From the NCBI GenBank assembly GCA_030683005.1, contig JAUXMY010000014.1, positions 1-64,000 on the forward strand: DNA of 64,000 bases, written 5' to 3'. The stretch is from Caulobacter sp. (GTDB lineage: Bacteria > Pseudomonadota > Alphaproteobacteria > Caulobacterales > Caulobacteraceae). The position numbers and the translations under genes are program-made. Shown in pieces: positions 1 through 8,893 of this stretch. Every line of letters begins with the position of its first letter. Position 1 is the first letter of the stretch. Under the pieces are notes generated by a model. The model was not told where the DNA came from. It worked only from the letters and a program-made list of their open reading frames with translations, and made no database searches.

Positions 1-341
1 CGGGATGCGGAAATGCGGGATTTGCCCGTGGACCTGGCCTGCTCCGAAGGCTCGCCGGGACAAAACCACGGAATCCGGGGAGGGTCGGCATCCTCCCCGC
101 CCGCCGGGTCCGGCGCGAGAAGCGTCGGGACGCCTGGGGTAAAGGCCAGGCGGCGGCAGCGTGTCCAAGGGGAATAACAAAGCCCCGGGTTCACGGCCCC
201 CGAAGCGTTTCCGCGGCGGAGCGCGTCAGGCCTGCGTCGAAAACTTGCACTCACTACCCCCACGGTTCCCGGACAAGGGCCGTGGCGCTCCGCCGTCCTC
301 CCCAACCTTCACCGGCGCGAGCCCGTGAGGCGGCGAAGCCG
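1..341. other. Hairpin-rich region without a convincing gene
   Basis: No reading frame here looks like a real protein; the open stretches have low-complexity GC-rich translations. Several clean inverted repeats are visible: GGGGAGG/CCTCCCC at 77-83 and 92-98, CGCCTGG/CCAGGCG at 131-137 and 146-152 (both with 8-nt loops), and CCACGG/CCGTGG at 260-265 and 280-285. The spacing of compact stems would suit a structured RNA or a dispersed repeat cut by the window start. I do not recognise a known RNA family (it does not resemble tmRNA, RNase P RNA, 6S or SRP RNA), so this is a description, not an identification. Confidence 0.4.
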
Positions 342-446
342 TGCGGGGTTCGCGACGCGCTTCGCGCTCCTCACCCTGACGAAGTTTGTTGCAGCCCACT
401 CACGTCGTCATCCTGAGGAGCGGCGCAGCCGCGTCGCGAAGGACGC
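342..446. repeat. Facing pair of an alphaproteobacterial intergenic repeat
   Basis: About 41 bp at 342-382 and about 43 bp at 404-446 are copies of one element in opposite orientation, separated by 21 bp. When the second is reverse complemented, both read TTCGCGACGCG, then a short variable GC stretch, then CGCTCCTCA and TGACGA. Elements of this kind are common in Caulobacterales intergenic DNA. The pair could fold into one long imperfect hairpin. It lies just upstream of the small gene at 505. Confidence 0.6.
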
Positions 447-504
447 ATCGCTTCACCTGCCGCGTCATCGCGCCATATCGCGCCGGACATCGCACGGAGC
501 GCCC

Positions 505-717
505 ATGGACCAGCCGCACGATCGATCCGCCGCCGCGACGCGGACAACGGCCCTGGGGCTGATCGCGCAGTACGGCGACGACGCCGCGACCATCGCCGTG
601 CTGCGGGCGGCGGAGCTGGCGGCGGTCGGGGATGTCGACGGCCTCGCCCAGTGGGACGAGATCATCGCCTTCATTCTGTTGCTGGAGGAGGACGGGCCGG
701 GCGGCCTCGCCCACTGA
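505..717 (+). CDS. Small conserved-type hypothetical protein (70 aa)
   Basis: The frame stays open far upstream, but the upstream part is the intergenic repeat, so the ATG at 505 (protein beginning MDQPHDRSA) is preferred. The 70-residue product is acidic and predicted helical, with IAQYGDDAATIAVLRAAEL followed by a DGLAQWDEII segment. This layout resembles the small DUF6961-type proteins of sphingomonads and caulobacters (an L-A-x-x-G-D-x-x-G-x-x-x-W pattern); that match is from memory and tentative. No signal peptide or membrane segment. Function unknown. Confidence 0.5.
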   Translation: MDQPHDRSAAATRTTALGLIAQYGDDAATIAVLRAAELAAVGDVDGLAQWDEIIAFILLLEEDGPGGLAH

Positions 718-719
718 GG

Positions 720-968
720 TCACAGCTCGTCGAAGGGCGGCGGCAACCGACCGGCGTGGAACAGGATCACCGGGTTCTCGTCATAATCGCCCAGGTCGGC
801 GTCGGCGGTCGCCGAGAAGGCGACGACGCCCAGGCGCAGGGTCGACAGGCGCTCGGCCTTGCGGCGCGCTTCTTCAGCCGAGGTGCAGACCAGCGTCTGC
901 TCGGCCTTGAGGGCCTGCCCCTTGCCGGCGATGAAGGCCTGGACGAGATGGACCGTCTGCATGGCCAT
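720..968 (-). CDS. Hypothetical protein (82 aa)
   Basis: Starts MAMQTVHLVQAFIAGKGQAL and contains TSAEEARRKAERLS followed by GVVAFSATADADLGDYDENP. The AEEA-x-x-K-AERL segment, the short strands around it and the acidic DADLGDYDENP tail resemble small conserved alphaproteobacterial proteins of unknown role. It is convergent with the gene ending at 717, with only two bases between the stop codons, and lies just downstream of the 39-residue basic protein on the same strand. Function unknown; coding status is supported by a balanced non-repetitive composition. Confidence 0.6.
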   Translation of the reverse strand: MAMQTVHLVQAFIAGKGQALKAEQTLVCTSAEEARRKAERLSTLRLGVVAFSATADADLGDYDENPVILFHAGRLPPPFDEL

Positions 969-975
969 CGACGGC

Positions 976-1095
976 CTACTTCTGCTTGCCGATCTTGAGC
1001 GGCGTCAGGAACGACGGCGCGGCGGCGATGACCTTGGCCTTTTCGGCCTTCGGTTTGCGGGTTTCCTTGTTGGACTTCTTCTGGCCCTTGGCCAT
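976..1095 (-). CDS. Very small basic protein (39 aa)
   Basis: The product is MAKGQKKSNKETRKPKAEKA followed by a short AAPSFLTPLKIGKQK tail. Proteins of this size and pattern (MAKGQ-x-x-SNKE-x-KKPK, then a hydrophobic patch and a basic end) are widespread in Alpha- and Gammaproteobacteria and have no established function. The frame is open further upstream to 1215, but that part is proline- and arginine-rich and looks non-coding, so the ATG at 1095 is chosen. It ends 7 bases from the start of the gene at 968 and may share its transcript. The high Lys content suggests nucleic-acid or ribosome association (inference). Confidence 0.75.
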   Translation of the reverse strand: MAKGQKKSNKETRKPKAEKAKVIAAAPSFLTPLKIGKQK

Positions 1096-1228
1096 CGGGG
1101 GCTTTCCGGAGCGGAGGTCAAGACGCGCGGCGCGCGTCGGTTGGTCCCCTTCCCGGCCTGTCTGGCCGGATTCCGATGGCGGCAGGATACCACGTCCCGG
1201 CCCGGCGGACGCCACGATATCGCTCGGC

Positions 1229-1756
1229 TCAGAGCGCCTTGCCCATGATGGTCAGCGGCACCGGAACCCCGCCGCGATCATCGACGATTCGCTCGATCAC
1301 GCCGTAGCCGCAGGCGGCGTAGAGCGGCTCGCCGCTCAGGGTGCCGGCCAGCTGGACGCGGGAGAAACCCTCGGCCTTCGCGGCTGCCTCGCACAGCGAC
1401 AGGATCAGCCGTCCCACGCCGCGCCGCGCGAAGGCCGGGCTCGTGTACATGGCCCGCACCCGGGCCGCGTCGGTCGCCGGGTTCAGCAGGGCCGCGTCCC
1501 GCCCCGGACTGTGGTCGCCGCCATACAGCGTCGCCCGCCGGCTCCAGCCGCCGCAGCCGGCGATCTCCTCGCCGTCCTGCACGACAAAGTAGGTCCCGTC
1601 GGCGACCAGCTGGGTGTCGAGGCCCATCAGCTGGCGGCTGGCGGCGATCTGCGACTCATCCAGAAATCCGCGCTGCAACTCGCCGATGGCGGCGTCCATC
1701 AGGGCGGTCAGGTCCGGGATATCGGCGAGCGTCGCGAGGCGGTGAGTCAGGGTCAT
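1229..1756 (-). CDS. GNAT family N-acetyltransferase
   Basis: A 175-residue protein with the GNAT fold, using acetyl-CoA to acetylate an amine substrate that cannot be predicted. The acetyl-CoA pyrophosphate-binding loop is visible as RRGVGR at residues 111-116, right after the beta-4 strand RVRAMYTSPAF. The C-terminal part has LYAACGYGVIER, the usual beta-5 / alpha-4 region. Length is typical of a single-domain GNAT. The upstream gene on the other strand (1904) is divergent, so 1757-1903 should hold both promoters. Confidence 0.85.
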   Translation of the reverse strand: MTLTHRLATLADIPDLTALMDAAIGELQRGFLDESQIAASRQLMGLDTQLVADGTYFVVQDGEEIAGCGGWSRRATLYGGDHSPGRDAALLNPATDAARVRAMYTSPAFARRGVGRLILSLCEAAAKAEGFSRVQLAGTLSGEPLYAACGYGVIERIVDDRGGVPVPLTIMGKAL

Positions 1757-1903
1757 GACGCCGAGAATAGAACCGGATCAGACCGTATGCGACATTCCGC
1801 CCCGGTTTCGGCGCCGATGTGCTATAGTGGTCACTTACCCCCGCGCTGAAGGCGCGCTCACCGTCGGCTCTCTTGCCCGGCCGGCGGGCAGATCGGAGAT
1901 CCG

Positions 1904-2242
1904 ATGATCGAGGAAGGCTTCGTGCGCATGTATGCGCATGACTTCGCCACACTGGCCGCCCGCGCCGAGACCGGCACGGACGTTGAAGCCCTGGTTCAGA
2001 AGCGTATCGGCGAAGCTCGCTCGCACGCCGCCATCATGGACGCCCGCAAGGGTGACGGCCACCTGCCCGCGGTCGCCGACCGCCTGGTGCTGGAAGCGGC
2101 CCGCGACGACGTGCGCATGATCCGCGCCGGCGAGGACATCCCCGGCGCCCTGGCGCGCCGCCGGGCGTTCCTGAACCGGATCGTCGATATCCTGCGCGCG
2201 CCCACCGCCCCGGCCAAGGTCACGATGGCTGTGCGGGCCTAG
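1904..2242 (+). CDS. Hypothetical protein (112 aa)
   Basis: Starts MIEEGFVRMYAHDFATLAAR and is largely helical, with no signal peptide, cysteine or membrane segment. I do not recognise the family. The composition is balanced (not the Arg/Pro/Ala-rich look of shadow frames) and the ATG follows a weak GGAGATCCG ribosome-binding stretch. The gene converges on the TorF-type porin gene; the two stop codons share the palindrome CTAG at 2239-2242. Upstream, TATAGT at about 1821 could be a -10 element (weak). Confidence 0.6.
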   Translation: MIEEGFVRMYAHDFATLAARAETGTDVEALVQKRIGEARSHAAIMDARKGDGHLPAVADRLVLEAARDDVRMIRAGEDIPGALARRRAFLNRIVDILRAPTAPAKVTMAVRA

Positions 2243-2907
2243 AAGGCCGCGCTGATCCCGCCGACGACAACGCCTTCCGCGCCCGGACCGTCGGAGTCGG
2301 CCCAGTTCAGGCTGACCGTCACCTTGCCGAAGGTCCTGGCCGCGCCGACCGACCAGTCGAGCTTGCCGTCCGCGAAGGCGCCGTCTTCGTAACCGAAGCT
2401 GGCGTTGAGGCTGACCGGCCAATGCTCGGGCGCGTAGTCCGCCGCCAGGTTGAAGTAGCGGTTCTCCTCGGTGACGTTGTCCTGCTCGGGCACGTACTGG
2501 AAGCTGGCCGTGCCGGTGAAGGCGCCCCAGGTCTTCGCCGCCGAGACCGGGATCTCCCAGTAGTCGACGTCGACGCCGTCCGGGTAGGTGTAGCGGATGA
2601 CGCCGACGTTCCAGTCCAGTCCGCCGGCGCTGAAGGCCACGCCCGCTGACAGGTCCAGCTCGATGTCCGCCCCGGCGTAGTCGGCGATGCTCGAACCCCA
2701 GACGCCCAGATAGACGCCGCGCGGCAGGTTGAGCGTCAGGCCGCCCTGCAGCGCCGGCTCCTCGTCGCTGAGCGAATAGCCGCGATAGCGATAGTCGGAG
2801 ACCAGGCCGATCTCGCCCTCAAGACTGACGGCCTTCTCTTCGGCCAGAACCGGGCTCGCCAGGGTGAGGCCCGCGACCGTGGCCAAGGTCAGGATGTGGA
2901 GTTTCAT
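2239..2907 (-). CDS. TorF-family putative porin (Gcw_chp)
   Basis: A 222-residue outer-membrane beta-barrel protein. The N-terminus is a clear Sec signal peptide (MKLHILTLATVAGLTLASPVLA, cut before EEK). The mature part opens with GEIGLVSDYRYRGYSLS, the hallmark of the Gcw_chp / TIGR02001 family, and alternates short amphipathic strands with Gly/Asp turns. It ends in Phe, as barrel proteins do. Family members are inferred to be small porins; the substrate is unknown. The gene is single, convergent with the 1904 gene and divergent from the kinase at 3051. Confidence 0.85.
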   Translation of the reverse strand: MKLHILTLATVAGLTLASPVLAEEKAVSLEGEIGLVSDYRYRGYSLSDEEPALQGGLTLNLPRGVYLGVWGSSIADYAGADIELDLSAGVAFSAGGLDWNVGVIRYTYPDGVDVDYWEIPVSAAKTWGAFTGTASFQYVPEQDNVTEENRYFNLAADYAPEHWPVSLNASFGYEDGAFADGKLDWSVGAARTFGKVTVSLNWADSDGPGAEGVVVGGISAAF

Positions 2908-3050
2908 GGACGCCCCCTTGTTGCCGCAAGTCTCGCCGCCTTTGGTTAACAGGGCGCGACCCCGGCAGGGGTGCGACAGCCGGGCGCAGGGACCGTTCAG
3001 GCGCCGTTATCCTCTATTACCCAGATTGGGGGCCTGAGTTCGGGGACCCC

Positions 3051-4715
3051 ATGTCCGTCACAGAGTCATCACTGGCGCGCGGTCGGCTGCGACGCACCCT
3101 CCTGCTGGGCGTGCTCGTCGCCGTGCTCATGCTCGCCGGCGCGATCGGCGCAATGGCCTGGTGGGCCCGGTCGGTGGACAACCTCACCGCCCGCTCGGAA
3201 CAGACCCTCGTCTCGCGCACCATCGACCGCCGGCTCGAGCAGCTGACCGAGGCCGTCACCTCCGCGACCATATGGGACGAGGCCTGGACCAACACCGCGC
3301 CGCGCCCGAACATGGCCTGGATCCACATCAATTTCGGCGAGTACTACGCCCAGTACATGGGCCACGACCGTACGGTGTTCTTCGACAGCGCCGGCGTGCT
3401 GCGCTACGCCTCGACCGTCGGCGAAGTGCAACCCGTGGACACGGCAAGGGCCTTCGCGACGGCGGTCGCGCCGCTCCTCGCCGAAGTCCGGGGCGCCGAA
3501 AACGGACTGGCGGCTGACTTCGGTTTCGCCGGCAATGTGACGCGGACCAGCCTGGTCGTCGCCGACGGCGCCGTCTGGCTGGTCGTCGCCTCGACCGTCA
3601 CGCCGGAGAACGACCTGAGGACCGCCGGCGGCCCGGCGCCGGTCGTGGTTTCCGCGCGCCAGGTTGGCAGCGAATTTCTGGCGGGGCTGCACAAGGACCT
3701 CGGCGTCAGCTCACCCCGCCTCATGGCCGCCGGCGAAATCGCCGCCGGACCCGTCGTCGCCCTGGAAGACCGCGCCGGCCGCACGCTGGGCCGCCTGACC
3801 TGGACGCCGGCCCAGCCTGGCGTTGAGATGATCCGGCAGGCGGCGCCGGCCTTCGGCCTGCTGATCCTCGTGATCCTCGCCGCGAGCCTGGCGCTGGCGG
3901 TCAGCGTGAGACGGGCGTTCAGCGCCCTGGCCGCGAATGACGCGCACCTCGCGCGGACGCTCGACGACCTGACAAGGGCGCGTGACCGGGCCGAGGCGGC
4001 CAGCGTGGCCAAGTCGCAGTTCCTCGCCAACATAAGCCACGAGATCCGCACCCCGCTGAACGGTGTTCTGGGCATGGCCCAGATCATGGCGCGGGGCGAT
4101 CTGTGCGACGACCAGCGCGACCGGCTGCAGATCATCCGCGACTCGGGCAACACCCTTCTGAAGATCCTCAACGACGTACTCGACCTGGCCAAGATCGAAG
4201 CCGGCAAGCTGGAGATCAGCCGCGAGGACGTCGCCCTGCCCGCCGCCATCGCCGCCGTCTGCGACCCCTTCCGCGCCATCGCCGCCGAGAAGGGCCTGGC
4301 GATCGGCGTACTCGTCGAGCCCGATGCCGCCGGCGTCTGGAAGCTGGACGCGATGCGGGTCTCCCAGGTCCTGGGCAATCTGCTCTCCAACGCCATCAAG
4401 TTCACAGCCGAGGGTCACGTCTCGACCCGTGTCTGGCGCAGCGACCGGGGCCTGGAGTTCGCCGTGATGGACACGGGACCGGGCATCCCCGAGGACCGGC
4501 TGGCCGAGTTGTTCGGCAAGTTCAACCAGCTCGACGCCTCCACCACGCGGCGGTTCGGCGGCACGGGGCTGGGCCTGGCCATCTGCCGGGAACTGGTCGA
4601 GTTGATGGACGGCGAACTGTCCGTCGACAGCCGCGTGGGCCAGGGCAGCTGGTTCACCTTCTGGCTCCCGGCTGAACCTGGCGTAACCGCACACCGCGCC
4701 CGCGTCGCGGCCTGA
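3051..4715 (+). CDS. Membrane sensor histidine kinase with CHASE4-like sensor domain
   Basis: A 554-residue kinase. Order: short cytoplasmic N-terminus, membrane segment about 16-38, periplasmic domain about 39-258 whose start (SRTIDRRLEQLTEAVTSATI and WDEAWTNT) looks like CHASE4, second membrane segment about 260-285, coiled linker, HisKA with SHEIRTPLNG (phospho-acceptor His about 330), and HATPase with an N-box (LLSNAIKFT), DTGPGI and GGTGLGLAI. There is no receiver domain, and no response regulator gene is next to it, so it is an orphan kinase here. The signal is unknown. Start ATG 3051 is the first in frame. Confidence 0.88.
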   Translation: MSVTESSLARGRLRRTLLLGVLVAVLMLAGAIGAMAWWARSVDNLTARSEQTLVSRTIDRRLEQLTEAVTSATIWDEAWTNTAPRPNMAWIHINFGEYYAQYMGHDRTVFFDSAGVLRYASTVGEVQPVDTARAFATAVAPLLAEVRGAENGLAADFGFAGNVTRTSLVVADGAVWLVVASTVTPENDLRTAGGPAPVVVSARQVGSEFLAGLHKDLGVSSPRLMAAGEIAAGPVVALEDRAGRTLGRLTWTPAQPGVEMIRQAAPAFGLLILVILAASLALAVSVRRAFSALAANDAHLARTLDDLTRARDRAEAASVAKSQFLANISHEIRTPLNGVLGMAQIMARGDLCDDQRDRLQIIRDSGNTLLKILNDVLDLAKIEAGKLEISREDVALPAAIAAVCDPFRAIAAEKGLAIGVLVEPDAAGVWKLDAMRVSQVLGNLLSNAIKFTAEGHVSTRVWRSDRGLEFAVMDTGPGIPEDRLAELFGKFNQLDASTTRRFGGTGLGLAICRELVELMDGELSVDSRVGQGSWFTFWLPAEPGVTAHRARVAA

Positions 4716-4781
4716 GCGACTCCGGACTGGACCCTCCGCATTTCAGCTTGCAGGATCGCTCCAACAACAAGAGGGGCGACC

Positions 4782-5921
4782 ATGCGGACGGTGATGCTGG
4801 CGGGATTGGGCCTTGTGGCGGGTTTGCTCATGGGGGGACCGGCCATGGCGCAGACCGCGCCGGCCAGGGTCGACTACGCCGGGGGCGAAGCCTGGCTGTG
4901 CCTGCCCGGCCGCACGGACGTCTGCGCCCAGCCACTGGACGCGACCGTGGTCAAGGCCGACGGCTCGCTGACTCTCGAGCCCTTCAAGGCCGCCGTCGAT
5001 CCGGGCGTCGACTGCTTCTACGTCTATCCCACCGTGTCGAACGACCAGACCGGCAACAGCGACATGACGGCCAATGACGAGGAACGGTTCGTCATCGCCG
5101 CCCAGTTCGCCCGCTTCGGCTCGGTCTGCCGCACCTTCGCGCCGCTCTACCGGCAGGTCACCCTGACCGCCCTGCGCGGCTTGATGACCGGCAAGCCGAT
5201 CCCCGCCGACCGGGAACTCGGCTACAGCGACGTGAAGGACGCTTGGACCTGGTACCTGACCCACGAGAACAAGGGCCGGGGCGTCATCCTGATCGGCCAC
5301 AGCCAGGGCTCGGGCGTGCTGCAACGGCTGGTCAGAGAAGAGATCGACGGCAAGCCGGCCGGAGCGCTGTTGGTCAGCGCCATGCTGATCGGGACCAACG
5401 TTCCGGTCGTCGACGGCCGGTTCGGCGCCATCCCGCTCTGCGCCGCGGACGACCAGACCGGCTGCCTGATTTCCTACGTTTCCTTCCGTGACACCGTCCC
5501 GCCCCCGGCCAGCAGCCGCTTCGGCGTGGTGGCCGGGCCAGGCGCGGTCGCGGCCTGCACCAACCCGGCCGCGCTGGGCGGCGGCAAGGCCGAGCTGTCG
5601 AATTATCTCTGGGCCGTGCCGCGCGGCGGCAGCGACGGCGGCGTCGCCAGGCCGTGGGTCCCCGGCAAGACCATCGACACCGCCTGGGTCTCGGCGCCTG
5701 GCCTGCTCTCGGCGCAGTGCGTCCAGGCGAACGGCTTCAGCTACCTGTCGGTCACGGTCAACGCCGATCCCGCCGACCCGCGCACCGACGACATCTCCGG
5801 CGACGTGGTGGTGGCCGGCAAGGTCGACGCCAACTGGGGCCTGCACCTGATCGACGTGAACCTGGCCCAGGGCGACCTGCTCCGCATCGCCGCCGCTCAG
5901 GCCAGGGCCTGGAAGAAGTAG
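4782..5921 (+). CDS. Secreted DUF3089 alpha/beta-hydrolase
   Basis: A 379-residue exported protein. The signal peptide is MRTVMLAGLGLVAGLLMGG followed by PAMA-Q. The DUF3089 pattern is present: DCFYVYPTVS, then a stretch of an alpha/beta-hydrolase core with the nucleophile elbow GHSQGS (Ser about 174), and DYVFYxS-like strands further on. The family is annotated as lysophospholipase-like hydrolases; the true substrate is unknown. The start at 4782 is preceded by the purine-rich stretch AAGAGGGGCG. It is followed by cobT with a 57-bp gap and may be transcribed with it, but no functional link is evident. Confidence 0.82.
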   Translation: MRTVMLAGLGLVAGLLMGGPAMAQTAPARVDYAGGEAWLCLPGRTDVCAQPLDATVVKADGSLTLEPFKAAVDPGVDCFYVYPTVSNDQTGNSDMTANDEERFVIAAQFARFGSVCRTFAPLYRQVTLTALRGLMTGKPIPADRELGYSDVKDAWTWYLTHENKGRGVILIGHSQGSGVLQRLVREEIDGKPAGALLVSAMLIGTNVPVVDGRFGAIPLCAADDQTGCLISYVSFRDTVPPPASSRFGVVAGPGAVAACTNPAALGGGKAELSNYLWAVPRGGSDGGVARPWVPGKTIDTAWVSAPGLLSAQCVQANGFSYLSVTVNADPADPRTDDISGDVVVAGKVDANWGLHLIDVNLAQGDLLRIAAAQARAWKK

Positions 5922-5978
5922 TCCGGAGTCGAGTTCGCCTTCCATGACGCCGCGTCGTCGCGCTAGAACCCTTGGGCG

Positions 5979-7910
5979 ATGAGCAAGCCCGAGAGTCCCA
6001 CAGAACCGTTCAAGCGCGCCCTGGCCCATGCCGCGCGCTCACTGGCCGAGACGCCGGACCTGGAGATCGTGTTCTCCGGGGACGGGCCGTCGCTGTCGGG
6101 CAACCGGGCGGTGCTGCCGCATCCGCCGCGCGACCTGAACAGCAAGGAAGCCTCGCGCATGCGGGGTCTGGCCGACCAGATGGCGCTGCGCTACGCGCAC
6201 CATGACGCGGCGACCTATGCCAAGGGACGTCCCGGCTCGCCCGAAGGCCAGGCGATCTACGAGGCCGTCGAGCAGGCGCGGATCGAGGCCATCGGGTCCA
6301 ATGCCCTGGGCGGGGTGCGGGCCAACCTGACCACGGTCCTGGAGCAGTCCATCGAGCGCAAGGGCCTGGTCCGGATGAAGGACAAGGCCAGCATTCCGAT
6401 GGCCGACGTGCTGTCGCTCATGGTTCGCGAGCGCCTCACCGGCGACGCGCCGCCCGAGGGGGCCAGGGACGCGGTCAACCTGTTCCGCGATGATATCGAA
6501 GCGAAGGCCGGCGCCGATCTGGACCGGCTGTCGACAGACATCCACGACCAGGCGGCTTTCCAGAAAACGGTCCGCACCATCCTGCGCGACCTCGATCTGG
6601 GCGACGCCGAGCTCGACGCCCAGGAGAGCAACGAGGAGCAGGGCGAGGACGACGAGCAGCAGTCGGAGTCAGAGAGCGACGACGGCGACGGCGACGGCCA
6701 GTCGCCCGAAGGCGCCTCCATGGACGAGATGGAGACCGACGAGCAGCAGGCCCAGGACGGCGAACAGCAGCTGGTCGAGGCCGAGGACGACGACAACGCC
6801 GAGATGTCCGACGAGGCGCCCGAGATGGGCGACGGCGCCAAGCCGGCCCGACCGGATATCAAGGACAGCAACCAGCCCGAGCCGCCCTACAAGGTCTTCA
6901 CCACCGCCCATGACGAGATCGTCGGCGCCGAGGACCTCTGCGACGCCGAGGAGCTGACCCGCCTGCGCGCCTATCTCGACCAGCAGCTGGCCAGTCTGTC
7001 GAGCGTCGTCTCGCGCCTGGCCAACAAGCTGCAACGGCGGCTGATGGCCCAGCAGAACCGCTCATGGTCCTTCGACCTCGAGGAGGGGATGCTGGACGTC
7101 GCCCGTCTCCCGCGGGTGATCATCGACCCGACCGCGCCGCTTTCGTTCAAGATGGAGCAGGACACCGAGTTCCGCGACACGGTAGTGACCATCCTGATCG
7201 ACAACTCCGGCTCGATGCGCGGCAGGCCGATCATGGTCGCCGCCGTCTGCGCCGACATCCTGGCCCGCACGCTGGAGCGCTGCGCGGTCAAGACCGAGAT
7301 CCTCGGCTTCACCACCCGCGCCTGGAAGGGCGGATTGTCGCGCGACGAGTGGATCAAGGCCGGCAAGCCCGCCTCGCCCGGTCGCCTGAACGATCTGCGC
7401 CACATCATCTACAAGGGCGCCGACGCGCCCTGGCGGCGGGCGCGGCGCAATCTCGGCCTGATGATGCGCGAGGGGCTGCTCAAGGAGAACATCGACGGCG
7501 AGGCCCTGATGTGGGCTCACCAGCGGCTGGTCAACCGGCCGGAGCAGCGGCGCATCCTCATGGTCATCAGCGACGGCGCGCCGGTCGACGACTCCACGCT
7601 GTCGGTCAACAGCGGCCACTACCTGGAGCGCCACCTGCGCCACGTCATCGGCGAGATCGAGGGCAAGAGTCCGGTCGAGCTGCTGGCCATCGGCATCGGC
7701 CACGACGTGACCCGCTACTACAAGAAGGCGGTGACCATCGTGGACGTCGAGCAGCTGGGCGGGGTGCTGGTCGAGCAGCTCGCCGCACTTTTCGAGGCGG
7801 AACCCAAGCGGGTGGCGGCCAATCGCGGCCTGCTGGCCCCGCCGCCGGTGACCCAGCCGCCGCTGCTGAAGGCGACGACCTTCAAGCAGGTCGCCGAGGC
7901 GCTGGCATGA
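5979..7910 (+). CDS. cobT: Cobaltochelatase subunit CobT
   Basis: A 643-residue CobT, the subunit that with CobS forms the AAA+-type chaperone ring helping CobN insert cobalt into hydrogenobyrinic acid a,c-diamide in the aerobic B12 pathway. The N-terminal CobT domain begins with [17 protein letters not shown] strongly acidic Asp/Glu/Gln linker spans about residues 208-290. A C-terminal von Willebrand A domain carries the metal-binding motif DNSGS (Asp about 408) and ends with the typical [10 protein letters not shown] region. cobS and cobN are not in the window. The stop overlaps the next start (ATGA at 7907-7910), so translation of the downstream gene is probably coupled. Confidence 0.95.
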   Translation: MSKPESPTEPFKRALAHAARSLAETPDLEIVFSGDGPSLSGNRAVLPHPPRDLNSKEASRMRGLADQMALRYAHHDAATYAKGRPGSPEGQAIYEAVEQARIEAIGSNALGGVRANLTTVLEQSIERKGLVRMKDKASIPMADVLSLMVRERLTGDAPPEGARDAVNLFRDDIEAKAGADLDRLSTDIHDQAAFQKTVRTILRDLDLGDAELDAQESNEEQGEDDEQQSESESDDGDGDGQSPEGASMDEMETDEQQAQDGEQQLVEAEDDDNAEMSDEAPEMGDGAKPARPDIKDSNQPEPPYKVFTTAHDEIVGAEDLCDAEELTRLRAYLDQQLASLSSVVSRLANKLQRRLMAQQNRSWSFDLEEGMLDVARLPRVIIDPTAPLSFKMEQDTEFRDTVVTILIDNSGSMRGRPIMVAAVCADILARTLERCAVKTEILGFTTRAWKGGLSRDEWIKAGKPASPGRLNDLRHIIYKGADAPWRRARRNLGLMMREGLLKENIDGEALMWAHQRLVNRPEQRRILMVISDGAPVDDSTLSVNSGHYLERHLRHVIGEIEGKSPVELLAIGIGHDVTRYYKKAVTIVDVEQLGGVLVEQLAALFEAEPKRVAANRGLLAPPPVTQPPLLKATTFKQVAEALA

Positions 7911-8893
7911 TCGGTGCGGCCCGGCGTCTGCTGACCTGGGCCGCGCCGATACTGCTGGCCGGCTGCGTCAGCGCCAGCGTGCAGCTGCCTCCGGCCCCGC
8001 TCGCCTGGGGCCAGGCTGTTCCCGTGGAGACCGCGCCCGTCCCGCTGGACCCGGCGGACCCGACCGCAACCGCCATCGGCGCCTTCCGCTACGCCGGGGG
8101 CATCGCCATCACCAGCACGGCGACAAGCCGGCTGCATGGCCTCTCCGATCTTGTTGTCGCCTCCGGCAGCCGGATCACCAGCGTCTCAGACGACGGGGCC
8201 GACCTGTTCACGGCGACGATGACGTTCGACGCCACCGGCCGTCTCGCGGGCCTGGCCGAGGTCGGTCTGAGGCCGCTGACCGAGGCGGACGGCGGGCCGT
8301 TCACCGCCAAGTCGCGCAGTGACGCAGAGGGCCTGTCGTTCCTGAGCAACGGCGACATGCTGGTCAGTTTCGAGCGCGAGCACCGCATCTGGCGCTATCC
8401 CGCCTCCGGCGACCCCAGGCCGGTTCCGGTTCCCATGCCGCCCGTCCCGATGACATCCAACGACGGCATGGAGGGACTCGCGGCGACGGCTGACGGCAGC
8501 GGCTACTGGGTCGGCGTCGAGCCGGGAAGCATCTGGTTCTGCCGCCTGGAAGTCAGCTGCGAGCCGGTCGAAGGACTGCCTGTCCCCCCTCTTGGCTACC
8601 GGCTGTCCGGCCTGACCACAGGCCCCGCCGGGGAACTGGTGATCCTGCACCACAGCTTTATCCCCGCTATCGGATCGCGGATTATCCTCACGGTCGTCAG
8701 AAGCCCCCGGGAGGGACAGACGGTGCTCGGACGCCTGGCCATGGGCCCATCGACAACGGTCGACAATTTCGAGGGCGTCGCGGTCGCCCCTCGACCGAAC
8801 GGCGACTGGCGGCTCTACCTGCTCTCGGACGACAATTTCAATCCCAGCCAGCGCACCCTGCTTCTGGCCTTCGACTGGACGCCGCCGAAATGA
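7907..8893 (+). CDS. Esterase-like phytase-family lipoprotein
   Basis: A 328-residue protein starting at the ATG that overlaps the cobT stop. The N-terminus is a lipoprotein signal with lipobox LAGC (Cys20). The mature part is a beta-propeller-like domain of the esterase-like activity of phytase family: GLSDLVV, then [20 protein letters not shown], then NDGMEGLAA and NFEGVAV, where D/N-x-EG repeats are characteristic. The biochemical activity of this family is poorly tested. It is coupled to cobT upstream and lldD downstream by ATGA overlaps, but no shared pathway is obvious. Confidence 0.82.
   Translation: MIGAARRLLTWAAPILLAGCVSASVQLPPAPLAWGQAVPVETAPVPLDPADPTATAIGAFRYAGGIAITSTATSRLHGLSDLVVASGSRITSVSDDGADLFTATMTFDATGRLAGLAEVGLRPLTEADGGPFTAKSRSDAEGLSFLSNGDMLVSFEREHRIWRYPASGDPRPVPVPMPPVPMTSNDGMEGLAATADGSGYWVGVEPGSIWFCRLEVSCEPVEGLPVPPLGYRLSGLTTGPAGELVILHHSFIPAIGSRIILTVVRSPREGQTVLGRLAMGPSTTVDNFEGVAVAPRPNGDWRLYLLSDDNFNPSQRTLLLAFDWTPPK

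Noticed and set aside
986..1849. 287-codon plus-strand frame opposite the GNAT gene
   Set aside because: Antisense shadow; the minus strand has an intact acetyltransferase there.
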